Positions 8,241-15,998 of a DNA stretch of 44,140 nucleotides are shown here, one piece after another. How positions within the stretch are numbered: the stretch's first letter is position 1; the number at the start of each line of letters is the position of its first letter. Under the pieces are notes generated by a model. It did no database searches, had not been told where the DNA came from, and saw nothing but the letters and a program-made list of their open reading frames with translations. Where the stretch lies: positions 1 through 44,140 of the forward strand of contig DAOURK010000022.1 in NCBI GenBank assembly GCA_030625085.1, given 5' to 3'. This DNA comes from Pseudomonadota bacterium. Lineage in GTDB: Bacteria > SZUA-182 > DTGQ01. Position numbers and translations under genes: made by a program.

Positions 8241-9864
8241 AATCTTCCAGCATTCCTTCTAATTGAATAATTAAGGGTTTGAGACTATCAAGGGATCCGG
8301 CAGAGATAAAAACTCCCTGATATCTTTTCTTATAAATGGAAAACATCTCCTGTGAAATTTTATCTATTTTATTAAATACTTGTAAAATAGGAATATGGCT
8401 AAGATCTAAATCATACAAAATCTTTTTTACTGCCTCAATCTGTTCAGGGAAACAAGGGTTAGCAACATCTATGACATGAAGAAGTAAGTCAGCATCATCT
8501 AATTCCTCAAAAGTTGAACGAAATGCTCCCAATAAATCCTGGGGCAAGGAACGAATAAAACCGACAGTATCAGTAATAATTGCTTCCCGTTCACGAGGGA
8601 AGCGAAGCCGGCGACTTGATGTATCAAGTGTAGCAAAATACATATTTTCAACCAGAATATGGCTATGGGTTAAGGCATTCAATAAAGTAGATTTGCCGGC
8701 ATTTGTGTAACCGACTATAGAAATTATCGGCAGGGAAGAACCTGCTCTTTTAGCCCTTCTTTGTCGACGACTCTTACTGATAGTACCAAGTTTTTTTTCA
8801 AGATATGAGATCCTGGCTCGAATATGTCTTCTGTCCGTTTCCAATTTTTGTTCCCCCGGGCCTCTGCCTCCAATCCCTCCCATCAGCCGGGAAAAAGCAG
8901 TGCTTTTGTCTTTAAGACGAGGAAGAATATATTTTAGTTGAGCCAATTCTACTTGAATTTTTCCATCGGGAGTATGAGCATGCTCGGCAAAAATATCTAA
9001 AATAAGCTGGGTGCGATCCAGCACTTTGATTTCCGCAATCTCACTAATAGAACGAGCCTGAGCCGCAGTCAACTCCTGATCAAAAATTAATAAACTGGCC
9101 CCCAACTGCAGGGCCTTGATAATCAACTCTTTCAACTTCCCTTTTCCTAATAAGTATTTAGGATTCAGTTGATGAACGTTTTGAATCACTGTATCCAAAA
9201 CCCGAACGGAACTGGTTCGGGCCAATTCCTTTAATTCCTCGATAGAATCCTCAGCCGAGATACCTTTCCGGCCATCTCTGACCCCAATTAAAATAGCACG
9301 CTCCCCGCTTATCACTTGTTGAGATTCTTTTTCTGTTCTGGTAATTTGCCTCTCTAATTCAATAATAAATTGGTCAAAATCAATATTGATATGATGAATG
9401 TCTCGAGGAGATAATAATTCATGAGTTTTCCCCTCTTGATTCGGTGGAAGTAAATGGGCCAGAAAAACAGACGATGGCAAACCTAATTTGTCCACACCAA
9501 TACACCCTATAAGGTCAAGGCGCAATAAGGCCAAATCCGTCAAATCATCTCCGGAAAGAGGCTCTCCTTTTAAGTGAGTGTGCAAAAACCTCAAACCGCG
9601 TAACCTCTTGCGACCAAGTCTATACTTATCTAATTGAGGGATAAGGATATCTTTGTTGTTTCCAACAATAACATAAACGATCTCCCCTTTTCTGGTAACC
9701 ATGATACCGATTTGACGTTTAAGATTAAAAGACAACTCGGTTAAATATCTACCTAATTCTGACGTAATGATTTCTTGACCGGAAATTCTGCGGTGATAAA
9801 TTTTCTCGAGTTGTTTTAGATGGTTGGGACGTAATCCTTGAGTAAATCCGAAAATATTCCTAAT
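8185..9864 (-). CDS. hflX: GTPase HflX (ribosome-associated), probable AUU start
   Basis: HflX is a translational GTPase family member that binds the large ribosomal subunit and helps split stalled ribosomes. The G motifs are clear: P-loop GYTNAGKST at about 385-393, DTVGF, and NKID. The N-terminal HflX domain precedes them. The usual start codons give only the TTG at 9735, which would cut off a conserved stretch. The frame continues upstream for 43 codons with HflX-like sequence (GFTQGLRPNHLKQLEKIYHR). It contains no ATG, GTG or TTG before a TGA at 9871-9873. AAGGTGAG lies five bases before an ATT codon at 9862-9864. I therefore place the start at that ATT, giving 559 residues. If this is wrong, the gene begins at the TTG at 9735 (516 residues). 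The family call is certain. Confidence 0.9.
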   Translation of the reverse strand: MRNIFGFTQGLRPNHLKQLEKIYHRRISGQEIITSELGRYLTELSFNLKRQIGIMVTRKGEIVYVIVGNNKDILIPQLDKYRLGRKRLRGLRFLHTHLKGEPLSGDDLTDLALLRLDLIGCIGVDKLGLPSSVFLAHLLPPNQEGKTHELLSPRDIHHINIDFDQFIIELERQITRTEKESQQVISGERAILIGVRDGRKGISAEDSIEELKELARTSSVRVLDTVIQNVHQLNPKYLLGKGKLKELIIKALQLGASLLIFDQELTAAQARSISEIAEIKVLDRTQLILDIFAEHAHTPDGKIQVELAQLKYILPRLKDKSTAFSRLMGGIGGRGPGEQKLETDRRHIRARISYLEKKLGTISKSRRQRRAKRAGSSLPIISIVGYTNAGKSTLLNALTHSHILVENMYFATLDTSSRRLRFPREREAIITDTVGFIRSLPQDLLGAFRSTFEELDDADLLLHVIDVANPCFPEQIEAVKKILYDLDLSHIPILQVFNKIDKISQEMFSIYKKRYQGVFISAGSLDSLKPLIIQLEGMLEDYGCFYPRAGRSGYRRSYI

Positions 9865-9960
9865 GGTTTCTCACCTTCTTATCTTATCCCCTATCCGGAC
9901 AAGGCGGAGTAAAATATAAATGACACTTGTAATACAATTTTTTCTCTCATTCGGGTTACT

Positions 9961-10767
9961 TCAATAACCTCGAATCTCTTTCAGTAAAATCTTAAATGAG
10001 CCGACAAACACTTCACTTTGTATTTTTACCGGGATTTTGCGTTTATCATTTGTTAACCAAATATAAATTTTAGCCTTATGCTTTTTATGAAATATCCCTT
10101 CTATATTCTGCATTTTGGGCTCAATTTTTAAACAATCAAAGTATCCGATCCACGTTTTTACCCTCTCTCGCTTTATAACATTAATTTGCAGCAAATAGGT
10201 AGCTTTTCCATCGGTAAGGTGAGCCTCAATCACATCTCCAACTTGTAGATTCATCCCCCTTACATAATATAGCACAGATAAAGGATCAAGTAAATCTTTA
10301 TCCCTCTGAATTTTAATAGTATTCTTTATCCTGCCATTACGTTTCAGGCTTACTTCTTCTTTATGATAATCAAAAATCAATTCGTCGTTTCTCCGAAATT
10401 TTCCTTCCTGCTGCTTTTTATTGTAATATCGTGATCGTTTCAAAGAAGTTTCCACCAATGATTCTATTGTATCTCTAACCTTATAAATTTTATCAAAAAA
10501 TGAATTGGTTCGTGTACGAGTCTCAACCTTATAACACTCTGTGTCTCCACACTTCACCAAAGAATCCACTTTTAGGGTTGCTGAACCAGCCCGTATAATT
10601 CCCCAATTTATAGTATAGATAAATTCTTCTCCAATTCTAAGGGGGAAAATTTCTTGCCCGGGTTTAACATTTTCTTCTACAGAAATATATTCTGCCTGTA
10701 TTTGGACGTGTGTGGGAATAAGAAAAAAAAGAATAATAAAAAAACCAGCAACCTTTTTATATTGCAT
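9961..10767 (-). CDS. Exported DUF3108 protein
   Basis: This is a DUF3108 family protein, 268 residues from the chosen start. I use the ATG at 10765-10767 because AAGAAGGA precedes it at a fair distance and the signal peptide then begins directly (MQYKKVAGFFIILFFLIP, cleavage near IQA). An ATG ten codons upstream has no ribosome-binding site. The mature part follows the family pattern: an early GEEFIYTINWGIIRAGSATL, a central VRDTIES region, and a late beta-rich FDCLKIEPK with a KIYIWLTND strand. Members are periplasmic beta-rich proteins of unknown function, thought to be envelope-associated. It ends with TGA. It is divergent from the response regulator at 10997. Confidence 0.75.
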   Translation of the reverse strand: MQYKKVAGFFIILFFLIPTHVQIQAEYISVEENVKPGQEIFPLRIGEEFIYTINWGIIRAGSATLKVDSLVKCGDTECYKVETRTRTNSFFDKIYKVRDTIESLVETSLKRSRYYNKKQQEGKFRRNDELIFDYHKEEVSLKRNGRIKNTIKIQRDKDLLDPLSVLYYVRGMNLQVGDVIEAHLTDGKATYLLQINVIKRERVKTWIGYFDCLKIEPKMQNIEGIFHKKHKAKIYIWLTNDKRKIPVKIQSEVFVGSFKILLKEIRGY

Positions 10768-10996
10768 ATTTCCGCATTCCTTCTTTATTAATTTCATTAT
10801 TCATAATCTATTCAGGATTCTCTCCGATAAATCTTAGACTCTTCTATCAGCAATCTTTTCTCAATATACTCTAAATTGTTTCATAAGGGAAGTCTTCTCT
10901 ATATCGTCTCTTATTCATCTCTCAAATGCTACTTCTAATTATTTAAATCTAATTATTTAAAAAAATAAATAATCGATAAAAATCTATCAAATAACC

Positions 10997-11353
10997 ATGA
11001 AGAAAAAAAAGCCGACAAATATTCTCATAGTTGATGATGAGGAGGGAGTACGACAAAGCCTGGCTGAAATTTTAGAGCTAGAGGGATTGCAAGTAACTCA
11101 AGCCTCAAATGGATACATCGCTATTGAGAAAGCCCAAAAAAATGTATACGACATTGCTTTAATTGATATAAGAATGCCTGGAATTAACGGAATAGAAACC
11201 TTACTCCAGGTAATGTCTCTGCAACCTCAGATTAAGGCTGTTATGATGACCGGACATCCTCTGGGAAAACAGCCAAATACCTTAGTTGAAAAGACGTGCG
11301 GGATTCTTTATAAACCTTTCTGTATTAAAGAACTTATGACCATGATCCGATAA
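10997..11353 (+). CDS. Single-domain response regulator
   Basis: This 118-residue protein is a stand-alone CheY-like receiver domain. Acidic pocket Asp13/Asp14, phosphoacceptor Asp57 (in LIDIRMPG), Thr85 (MMTG) and Lys106 (YKPF) are all present, so it should be phosphorylated by a histidine kinase. No output domain follows. No kinase lies in the window, so the partner is encoded elsewhere. Such proteins usually act by protein-protein contact, for example in phosphorelays or motility. It stands alone between the DUF3108 gene and the MurNAc-salvage operon. Confidence 0.85.
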   Translation: MKKKKPTNILIVDDEEGVRQSLAEILELEGLQVTQASNGYIAIEKAQKNVYDIALIDIRMPGINGIETLLQVMSLQPQIKAVMMTGHPLGKQPNTLVEKTCGILYKPFCIKELMTMIR

Positions 11354-11455
11354 CCTGACTACATACCAGGATCAAACACTCATGGCTCTCTGAGCCACCA
11401 CGAATCATGAAAACCTCATTTTTAAAAATGTTATATGGCTATTTTTGAAATAAAC

Positions 11456-11510
11456 ACTCATGAAAAACTTTTTTCACCCCCGAAGATAAAATTTTTGATT
11501 TTTCAGTAAA
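11456..11510. repeat. Family B intergenic repeat, partial copy 2
   Basis: CACTCATGAAAAAC and TTCACCCCCGAAGATAAAA, then TTTTTCAGTAAA, match the first two thirds of the family B element. The end is lost in an A-rich tract just after the stop of the sugar kinase gene. A short hairpin TGGCTC/GAGCCA lies just before it, at about 11383-11398. Confidence 0.6.
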
Positions 11511-11525
11511 AAAAATAGAAAAAGA

Positions 11526-12602
11526 TCAAATCAAGGGAAGATTCCTTATTTTTTTTTCTAAAACGGCAAGTGGTGAATAGTGAGGGAGATTTAATTTCAA
11601 ATACCGAATCCCAATAGGAATAAAGGGCTCGAATTGTTTTTTTTTCTTTACTAAAGTTAGAAAACTGAAAGCGCCAAGTGCCTGCATATTTCTTTGAAGG
11701 GCCGAACGAAGATATAAAGAGTCAAATTCTTCTCTTTTCTGATAAATTCCTAATCTCTGTTGCCTCTGATTCAAATAATACGAAATGAGCAATTCACGCA
11801 AATCATCTTCTAATACAATATAACAATCATGTAAAAGGGAAGCCAAATCATAGGCGGCAATTCCAAGCCTGGCCCCTTGAAAATCAACCAAATATGGCTT
11901 ATTAATTTTCCAGATAATGTTTTGGGATTGAAAATCACGATGCATTAAAAAAAAAGGCTCATGGGCAAAGCTTGCCGCCAGATGATGGAACCCTTCCTCT
12001 AATTCTTCCTCATCCTTTATCAAAATCTTACAATATTCTCTTAAAAAATATTGCCTAAAATAGGAAGTTTCCCATCTTCGTTGCTTATAGTCAAAACATC
12101 TTTTTTGGAGGGCTGCGCACCCGGATGTTTGTTCAGGAGAGATCCCCTGTAAAGCCACTAAAACATCTATAACCTTCTGATAACATTCCTGAAAAAGATC
12201 ACTATTATTACTGGTATTACTGGAGCGAATTTTTTGAAAAAGAGCCTCATCTCCTAAATCCTCCAATAAGGCTTTTTGATGAAAAAAATCATACCCATAA
12301 ATGCGTGGAACGGGAATAGAATTTTCATTTAAAAATTGTCCGATCTGAATAAATGATAAAAAATTTTCTTTGTTTTTATCACATAATAAAACAACGCTCC
12401 GATCCCCCTCCCGAATTCGATAAAAAATTCTGTCCGAACCACCGGCAGTAAGTGAAAACACATTGGTAGCAGCAGTTTTAAAACTACCCCCTGGGGCTTC
12501 TTTCAAAAGAGGTTCTTGTAATATTAAATCCTTATCCATATTATTATCATTTACATCTTTCATATCTTTTATTTTCTGTTTATTGCTTGATTTTTTTATC
12601 AT
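11526..12602 (-). CDS. AmgK-like sugar-1-kinase (aminoglycoside phosphotransferase fold)
   Basis: This 358-residue protein has the aminoglycoside-phosphotransferase kinase fold. It shows the Gly-rich SLTAGGSDRIFYRI loop near residue 50, LEDLGDEALF, the catalytic loop HRDFQSQN (His221, Asp223), and the metal-binding DFQG (Asp240). The pattern matches the AmgK group, which phosphorylates the anomeric position of MurNAc and GlcNAc, rather than drug-modifying enzymes. It overlaps the end of the upstream nucleotidyltransferase gene by 23 bp, the same pairing as amgK-murU in Pseudomonas. The gene before that is a NamZ-type muramidase. I infer that it makes MurNAc-1-phosphate in the cytoplasm. It ends with TGA. 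The family is sure, the substrate likely but unproven. Confidence 0.75.
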   Translation of the reverse strand: MIKKSSNKQKIKDMKDVNDNNMDKDLILQEPLLKEAPGGSFKTAATNVFSLTAGGSDRIFYRIREGDRSVVLLCDKNKENFLSFIQIGQFLNENSIPVPRIYGYDFFHQKALLEDLGDEALFQKIRSSNTSNNSDLFQECYQKVIDVLVALQGISPEQTSGCAALQKRCFDYKQRRWETSYFRQYFLREYCKILIKDEEELEEGFHHLAASFAHEPFFLMHRDFQSQNIIWKINKPYLVDFQGARLGIAAYDLASLLHDCYIVLEDDLRELLISYYLNQRQQRLGIYQKREEFDSLYLRSALQRNMQALGAFSFLTLVKKKKQFEPFIPIGIRYLKLNLPHYSPLAVLEKKIRNLPLI

Positions 12603-13560
12603 TTTCCTGAAATATAAAATCTTTGCTCAATACACTTCGCTGAAGTTTAGTACCGGATCGAACCTTGGTCCCAGGCCACAGTATACAATCTTTTAAAAAA
12701 ACATCTCCCTCAATAACACAATCATTTCCTATAGATACAAAACCATTAAGATTTGCGGACTTTGCAATAACAATGGACTCCCCTGCTTTATGAATAAAGC
12801 TCTCAGGAAATGCGCTGCCCGAGCAATTTGCACTTTTATTCGACAAAAGATACTGGTGAAGATCCAAATACTTTGCAAAGGTCCCAAAATCCGCCCAATA
12901 CAGCCCTCTCCCTTTAACGCCACAAATTTTTCCCGGACCATGAATTTTGATAATATTTTGATAGACTTCTGGCATTTCAGAACAGCCCTTGGGTATATAA
13001 TCTAAAATCTTTGGATCAAGAATAGCTATACCGGTATAGGTCATTAATCTGCCTTTTTCATATTTATCTTTTACCTCTGAGTGAAGATGCCTTTTTGATA
13101 AAAAATCTATTACATCTCCGGATTGATCCATAAGAACAGAATTAATAGGCGGATAATCCCATAAAATCAAGGTGGCCAGAGCCCCCTTTTTTTGGTGTAT
13201 GGACAAGGCAGAAATAAGATCGAGGTCGCAGATAATATCCCCATTATGAACCCAAAAAGGTTCCTTTCCTTGTAGAAACTCACGAAAATTATAAAGAGCT
13301 CCGCCGGTCCCAAGGATTTCCTCTTCTTGAGAAATACGAATGTTTCTATGTTTTCTGTGACGTGAATGAAGGGAGGAAATAATCTGCTCAGATCGATAAT
13401 GAACATTAACTCCCACATCTTGAATATCGTATTGAAACAAGTGATTCAAGACATGGTCTATAGCAGGAACACCTAAAATTGGAATTAACACCTTGGGGAG
13501 GTATTCTGTTAAAGGCCGAAGTCTTTTACCAAAGCCGGCAGCAAGGATAACAGCTTTCAT
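12580..13560 (-). CDS. MurU-like sugar-1-phosphate nucleotidyltransferase
   Basis: This 326-residue protein starts with the nucleotidyltransferase signature VILAAGFGKRLRPLT and the lysine of LPKVLIPI. It carries GTGGAL and the metal-binding HNGDIICD. The C-terminal quarter (about 255-315) has a left-handed beta-helix-like stretch (GFVSIGNDCVIEGDVFLKDC) that Pseudomonas MurU lacks. The enzyme joins a sugar-1-phosphate to a nucleotide. Its place between NamZ and AmgK homologues (15 bp after one, overlapping the other) points to UDP-MurNAc formation. A mannose-1-phosphate or glucose-1-phosphate nucleotidyltransferase would look similar, so the substrate call rests on context. It is co-transcribed with both neighbours. 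Confidence 0.75.
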   Translation of the reverse strand: MKAVILAAGFGKRLRPLTEYLPKVLIPILGVPAIDHVLNHLFQYDIQDVGVNVHYRSEQIISSLHSRHRKHRNIRISQEEEILGTGGALYNFREFLQGKEPFWVHNGDIICDLDLISALSIHQKKGALATLILWDYPPINSVLMDQSGDVIDFLSKRHLHSEVKDKYEKGRLMTYTGIAILDPKILDYIPKGCSEMPEVYQNIIKIHGPGKICGVKGRGLYWADFGTFAKYLDLHQYLLSNKSANCSGSAFPESFIHKAGESIVIAKSANLNGFVSIGNDCVIEGDVFLKDCILWPGTKVRSGTKLQRSVLSKDFIFQENDKKIKQ

Positions 13561-13575
13561 CCTCTTTCCTAAAAA

Positions 13576-14748
13576 TTAATGATAATGTAAATAATTCTGA
13601 CGTATTTTCAAAAACTCTTCAAAACCATCTCTCCACCCGGCTTCTATTTTCTTAAGAGAAATTTGTCGGTCTATTTGTTTCCGGATACTATCTGTACCAC
13701 AAAGAATATCAATAGGTAATTTCTCATATTCATATTCATAAGGAGGAGATTTCCACACTAAGTGATGGGGATATAACTTTCGGATGGCGCGCAAAATGGC
13801 AATTCCAGTCAGATATGGTTTAAACACATACCGATCTGTTACATGCAATTGAGCTCCTCCACATAATTCGCCCTGAAATTTATGAAAAGTGGGTTGAAAA
13901 TAACAGGGACGAAATGTCACCCCGGGAAGAGTATAAAGATTTAATTCTCTAACCAGTTCCCACGGCTGAATGAAAGGAGCCCCGAACATCTCAAAGGGTA
14001 AAGTTGTTCCCCTACCTTCTGAGATATTCGTAGCTTCTAAAAGACACATTCCAGGGTAAACCATAGTCGTCTCTATTCGGGGCATATTAGGAGAAGGAGC
14101 AATCCAGGGCAAACATGTATCCCCATAATTCATTTTACGCTTCCAGCCTTCCATCCAAACTACCGTCAGGGAAGCATTGATCTTAAATTCTGTGTTTAAA
14201 AAATGGGCTAATTCGCCTATAGTCAAGCCATATCGGGGAGGAAGCGGATAAAGTCCAACAAAAGAAAGAAAACCCTTAGATGAAATATTTCCTTCAACCT
14301 TATCACCACCCAAAGGATTCGGACGATCTAAAATCAATACCTCTCTATTATGTTCCGCACAAGCTTCTAAACACAAAGCTATGGTCCAGATGAAGGTATA
14401 ATACCTGGCCCCGACATCTTGTAAATCGATAATCAGGGTATCAATAGAATTTAAAATCCGCTTATCCGGTTTCCGTGTTTGGCTATATAAGCTAAATACC
14501 GGAAGTCCAAAACACGGCTCAATAAAATCCTCCCCCTCAATCATATTATCCTGGGTTTCTCCATATAAGCCATGTTGAGGAGAAAGAAGACAAACCAGCC
14601 CTTTCCCTAATTTTTCTTTAAAAATCTCTACAGCATGAACCAAATTCAAGGTAACTGAAGCAGGATGAACTAACAAACCAATTTTTTGCCCCAAGATAGG
14701 CGACTTTTTTTTCATAAACACATCTAAACCCGAACATACTCTTTTCAT
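13576..14748 (-). CDS. NamZ-like exo-beta-N-acetylmuramidase (DUF1343/GH171)
   Basis: This is a DUF1343 family protein, 390 residues. The family includes Bacillus NamZ, an exo-beta-N-acetylmuramidase that releases MurNAc from peptidoglycan fragments (GH171). Family landmarks include IGLLVHPASV, LSPQHGLYGE, DLQDVGARYYTFIWT, LDRPNPLGG, SPNMP, and NISEGRGTTLPFE. I start at the ATG at 14746-14748, preceded by AGGTGA, instead of 12 codons earlier. No signal peptide is visible, so it probably works in the cytoplasm on imported muropeptide sugars. That differs from secreted NamZ. It is the first gene of a three-gene minus-strand operon with a nucleotidyltransferase and a sugar kinase. Confidence 0.85.
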   Translation of the reverse strand: MKRVCSGLDVFMKKKSPILGQKIGLLVHPASVTLNLVHAVEIFKEKLGKGLVCLLSPQHGLYGETQDNMIEGEDFIEPCFGLPVFSLYSQTRKPDKRILNSIDTLIIDLQDVGARYYTFIWTIALCLEACAEHNREVLILDRPNPLGGDKVEGNISSKGFLSFVGLYPLPPRYGLTIGELAHFLNTEFKINASLTVVWMEGWKRKMNYGDTCLPWIAPSPNMPRIETTMVYPGMCLLEATNISEGRGTTLPFEMFGAPFIQPWELVRELNLYTLPGVTFRPCYFQPTFHKFQGELCGGAQLHVTDRYVFKPYLTGIAILRAIRKLYPHHLVWKSPPYEYEYEKLPIDILCGTDSIRKQIDRQISLKKIEAGWRDGFEEFLKIRQNYLHYH

Positions 14749-14793
14749 GATTTCACCTAAATAGCCACCACCATTGACGTACACTTAGTTTGC

Positions 14794-14836
14794 TTTATAA
14801 AAAATCTTCCTCTATCGCTTCAGCGAACATTTTACC
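14794..14836 (-). repeat. Short dispersed repeat (GTTCGCTGAAGCG), copy 1
   Basis: Read on the minus strand, TAAAATGTTCGCTGAAGCG followed by TAGAGGAAG and a T-rich end matches 17748-17790 on the plus strand with a few differences. The two copies lie in gaps flanking the DciA-like and selenoprotein genes in opposite orientation. GCTTCAGC/GCTGAAGC is itself self-complementary, so a small hairpin is possible. Confidence 0.5.
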
Positions 14837-15052
14837 AACCTTCATTCGAATAGAATCCATAATGAAAATTGCTGAAATTGATTTTGAGGGTTTGAAATTT
14901 TTTTCAAAGTACGCTAAAATGAAACTCGTTTCTTAATACAAACTACTCATATTTTAAGGCATCAACTCAAACCCTTGAATTTATAATTATCTTAACACAT
15001 TATTTATAAACAAATCATTATATAAACGAATAGGTAAATAAAAAAATATCCT

Positions 15053-15649
15053 ATGAATCAATATTACCCAAAATCTAATGTTTCTCATCCTTCCTTTCCT
15101 ACTGATATTCGAAATATTTTGAGGCATTTGCCTTGCTCCCAAAACAAACAATTGTCAAAAGCTATCAAAACTCGGCTTGAAAAAGATATTTTAGTCAAAA
15201 ATTGGGTAAATATCGTTGGACCAAAGCTTGCTGAACATACCAAGCCCTTGGACATACAGAATCAAAAAATTATAGTGGCAGTCGATGAAACCAAATGGAT
15301 GTCTGTAGTGCAGCAAAATGAAAAACAATTAAAGAAAAAAATTAATAAATTTATAAAATTAAGGAATAAGCGGTCAATAATCGGTAATCAGGAAAAAGTG
15401 AGAGCTTTGCACAAAGAAGAAGAAAATAGCTATGCACTAAAGCTTATTTTAGGGAAGATGCCATCTTCAGATTATCCTTCTCCCCACGCCTCAATAATTG
15501 AACCTGATCTTGATAGAGAAACAGTGATAAGAATTGAGGGGATTGTTAATCATATTAAAAACAATGAAGAATTAAAACAGGTTTTCTCTAATATTCTGAC
15601 AAAATATTACCAACATAACCAAAACTGCAAGGCAAATAAAGGCTCATGA
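15053..15649 (+). CDS. DciA-like (DUF721) protein
   Basis: This 198-residue protein has a DUF721 domain over about residues 15-110. The family pattern includes NWVNIVGPKLAEHTKPLDI, IIVAVDETKWMSVVQQNE and KKKINKFI. DciA proteins of this family help load the replicative helicase DnaB in bacteria without DnaC or DnaI. The C-terminal half is charged and unlike known domains. The stop codon TGA lies at the first bases of a family B repeat (15645-15728), so the repeat probably set the present C-terminus. The gene stands alone between a divergent NamZ operon and the selenoprotein gene. The role in helicase loading is from family knowledge. Note the DnaC-like ATPase at 30252, which would normally be an alternative to DciA. 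Confidence 0.7.
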   Translation: MNQYYPKSNVSHPSFPTDIRNILRHLPCSQNKQLSKAIKTRLEKDILVKNWVNIVGPKLAEHTKPLDIQNQKIIVAVDETKWMSVVQQNEKQLKKKINKFIKLRNKRSIIGNQEKVRALHKEEENSYALKLILGKMPSSDYPSPHASIIEPDLDRETVIRIEGIVNHIKNNEELKQVFSNILTKYYQHNQNCKANKGS

Positions 15650-15728
15650 ACGAGTTGTTCACCCCCGAGGATAAAAATAAAATATTGACTTTTTCAGTAA
15701 AGTCTATTTTTCAAAATGCGCTTTCATT
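15645..15728. repeat. Family B intergenic repeat, copy 3
   Basis: This full copy of about 84 bp begins CATGAACGAGTTGTTCACC and runs through GACTTTTTCAGTAAAGTC and TTTTTCAAAATGCG to CTTTCATTG. The TGA stop of the DciA-like gene is formed by its first bases. Confidence 0.75.
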
Positions 15729-15758
15729 GAAAAAAATAATTACAAAAATATTTTATAT

Positions 15759-15860
15759 GATGTAACCGTAAAAAGTCGAATTTCATAATAATAGGACGTA
15801 ATAAAATCAAATAGTTATAATACATAAGCCTGTTAATTTAGCACTTTTTACGAGACCATC
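15759..15860. repeat. Family A miniature inverted-repeat element, variant interior
   Basis: The ends GATGTAACCGTAAAAAGT and ACTTTTTACGAGACCATC are inverted copies of each other and match the ends of the 101-bp elements at 19943, 20428 and 30095. The roughly 65-bp interior is unrelated to theirs although the length is the same. Together with the family B copy it fills most of the 349-bp gap from 15650 to 15998. It is not long enough to encode a transposase. Confidence 0.7.
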
Positions 15861-15998
15861 TTATATAGACGAATTATATAGACGAAAAAAATTTTATAGA
15901 CAAATAATAGCAGAATGATTACAATCTATCTCCTATCAATTGTGTTTTTTTAACAAAATAATGATTAAATGATTCTCTAACAGAAATGGATACCAACT

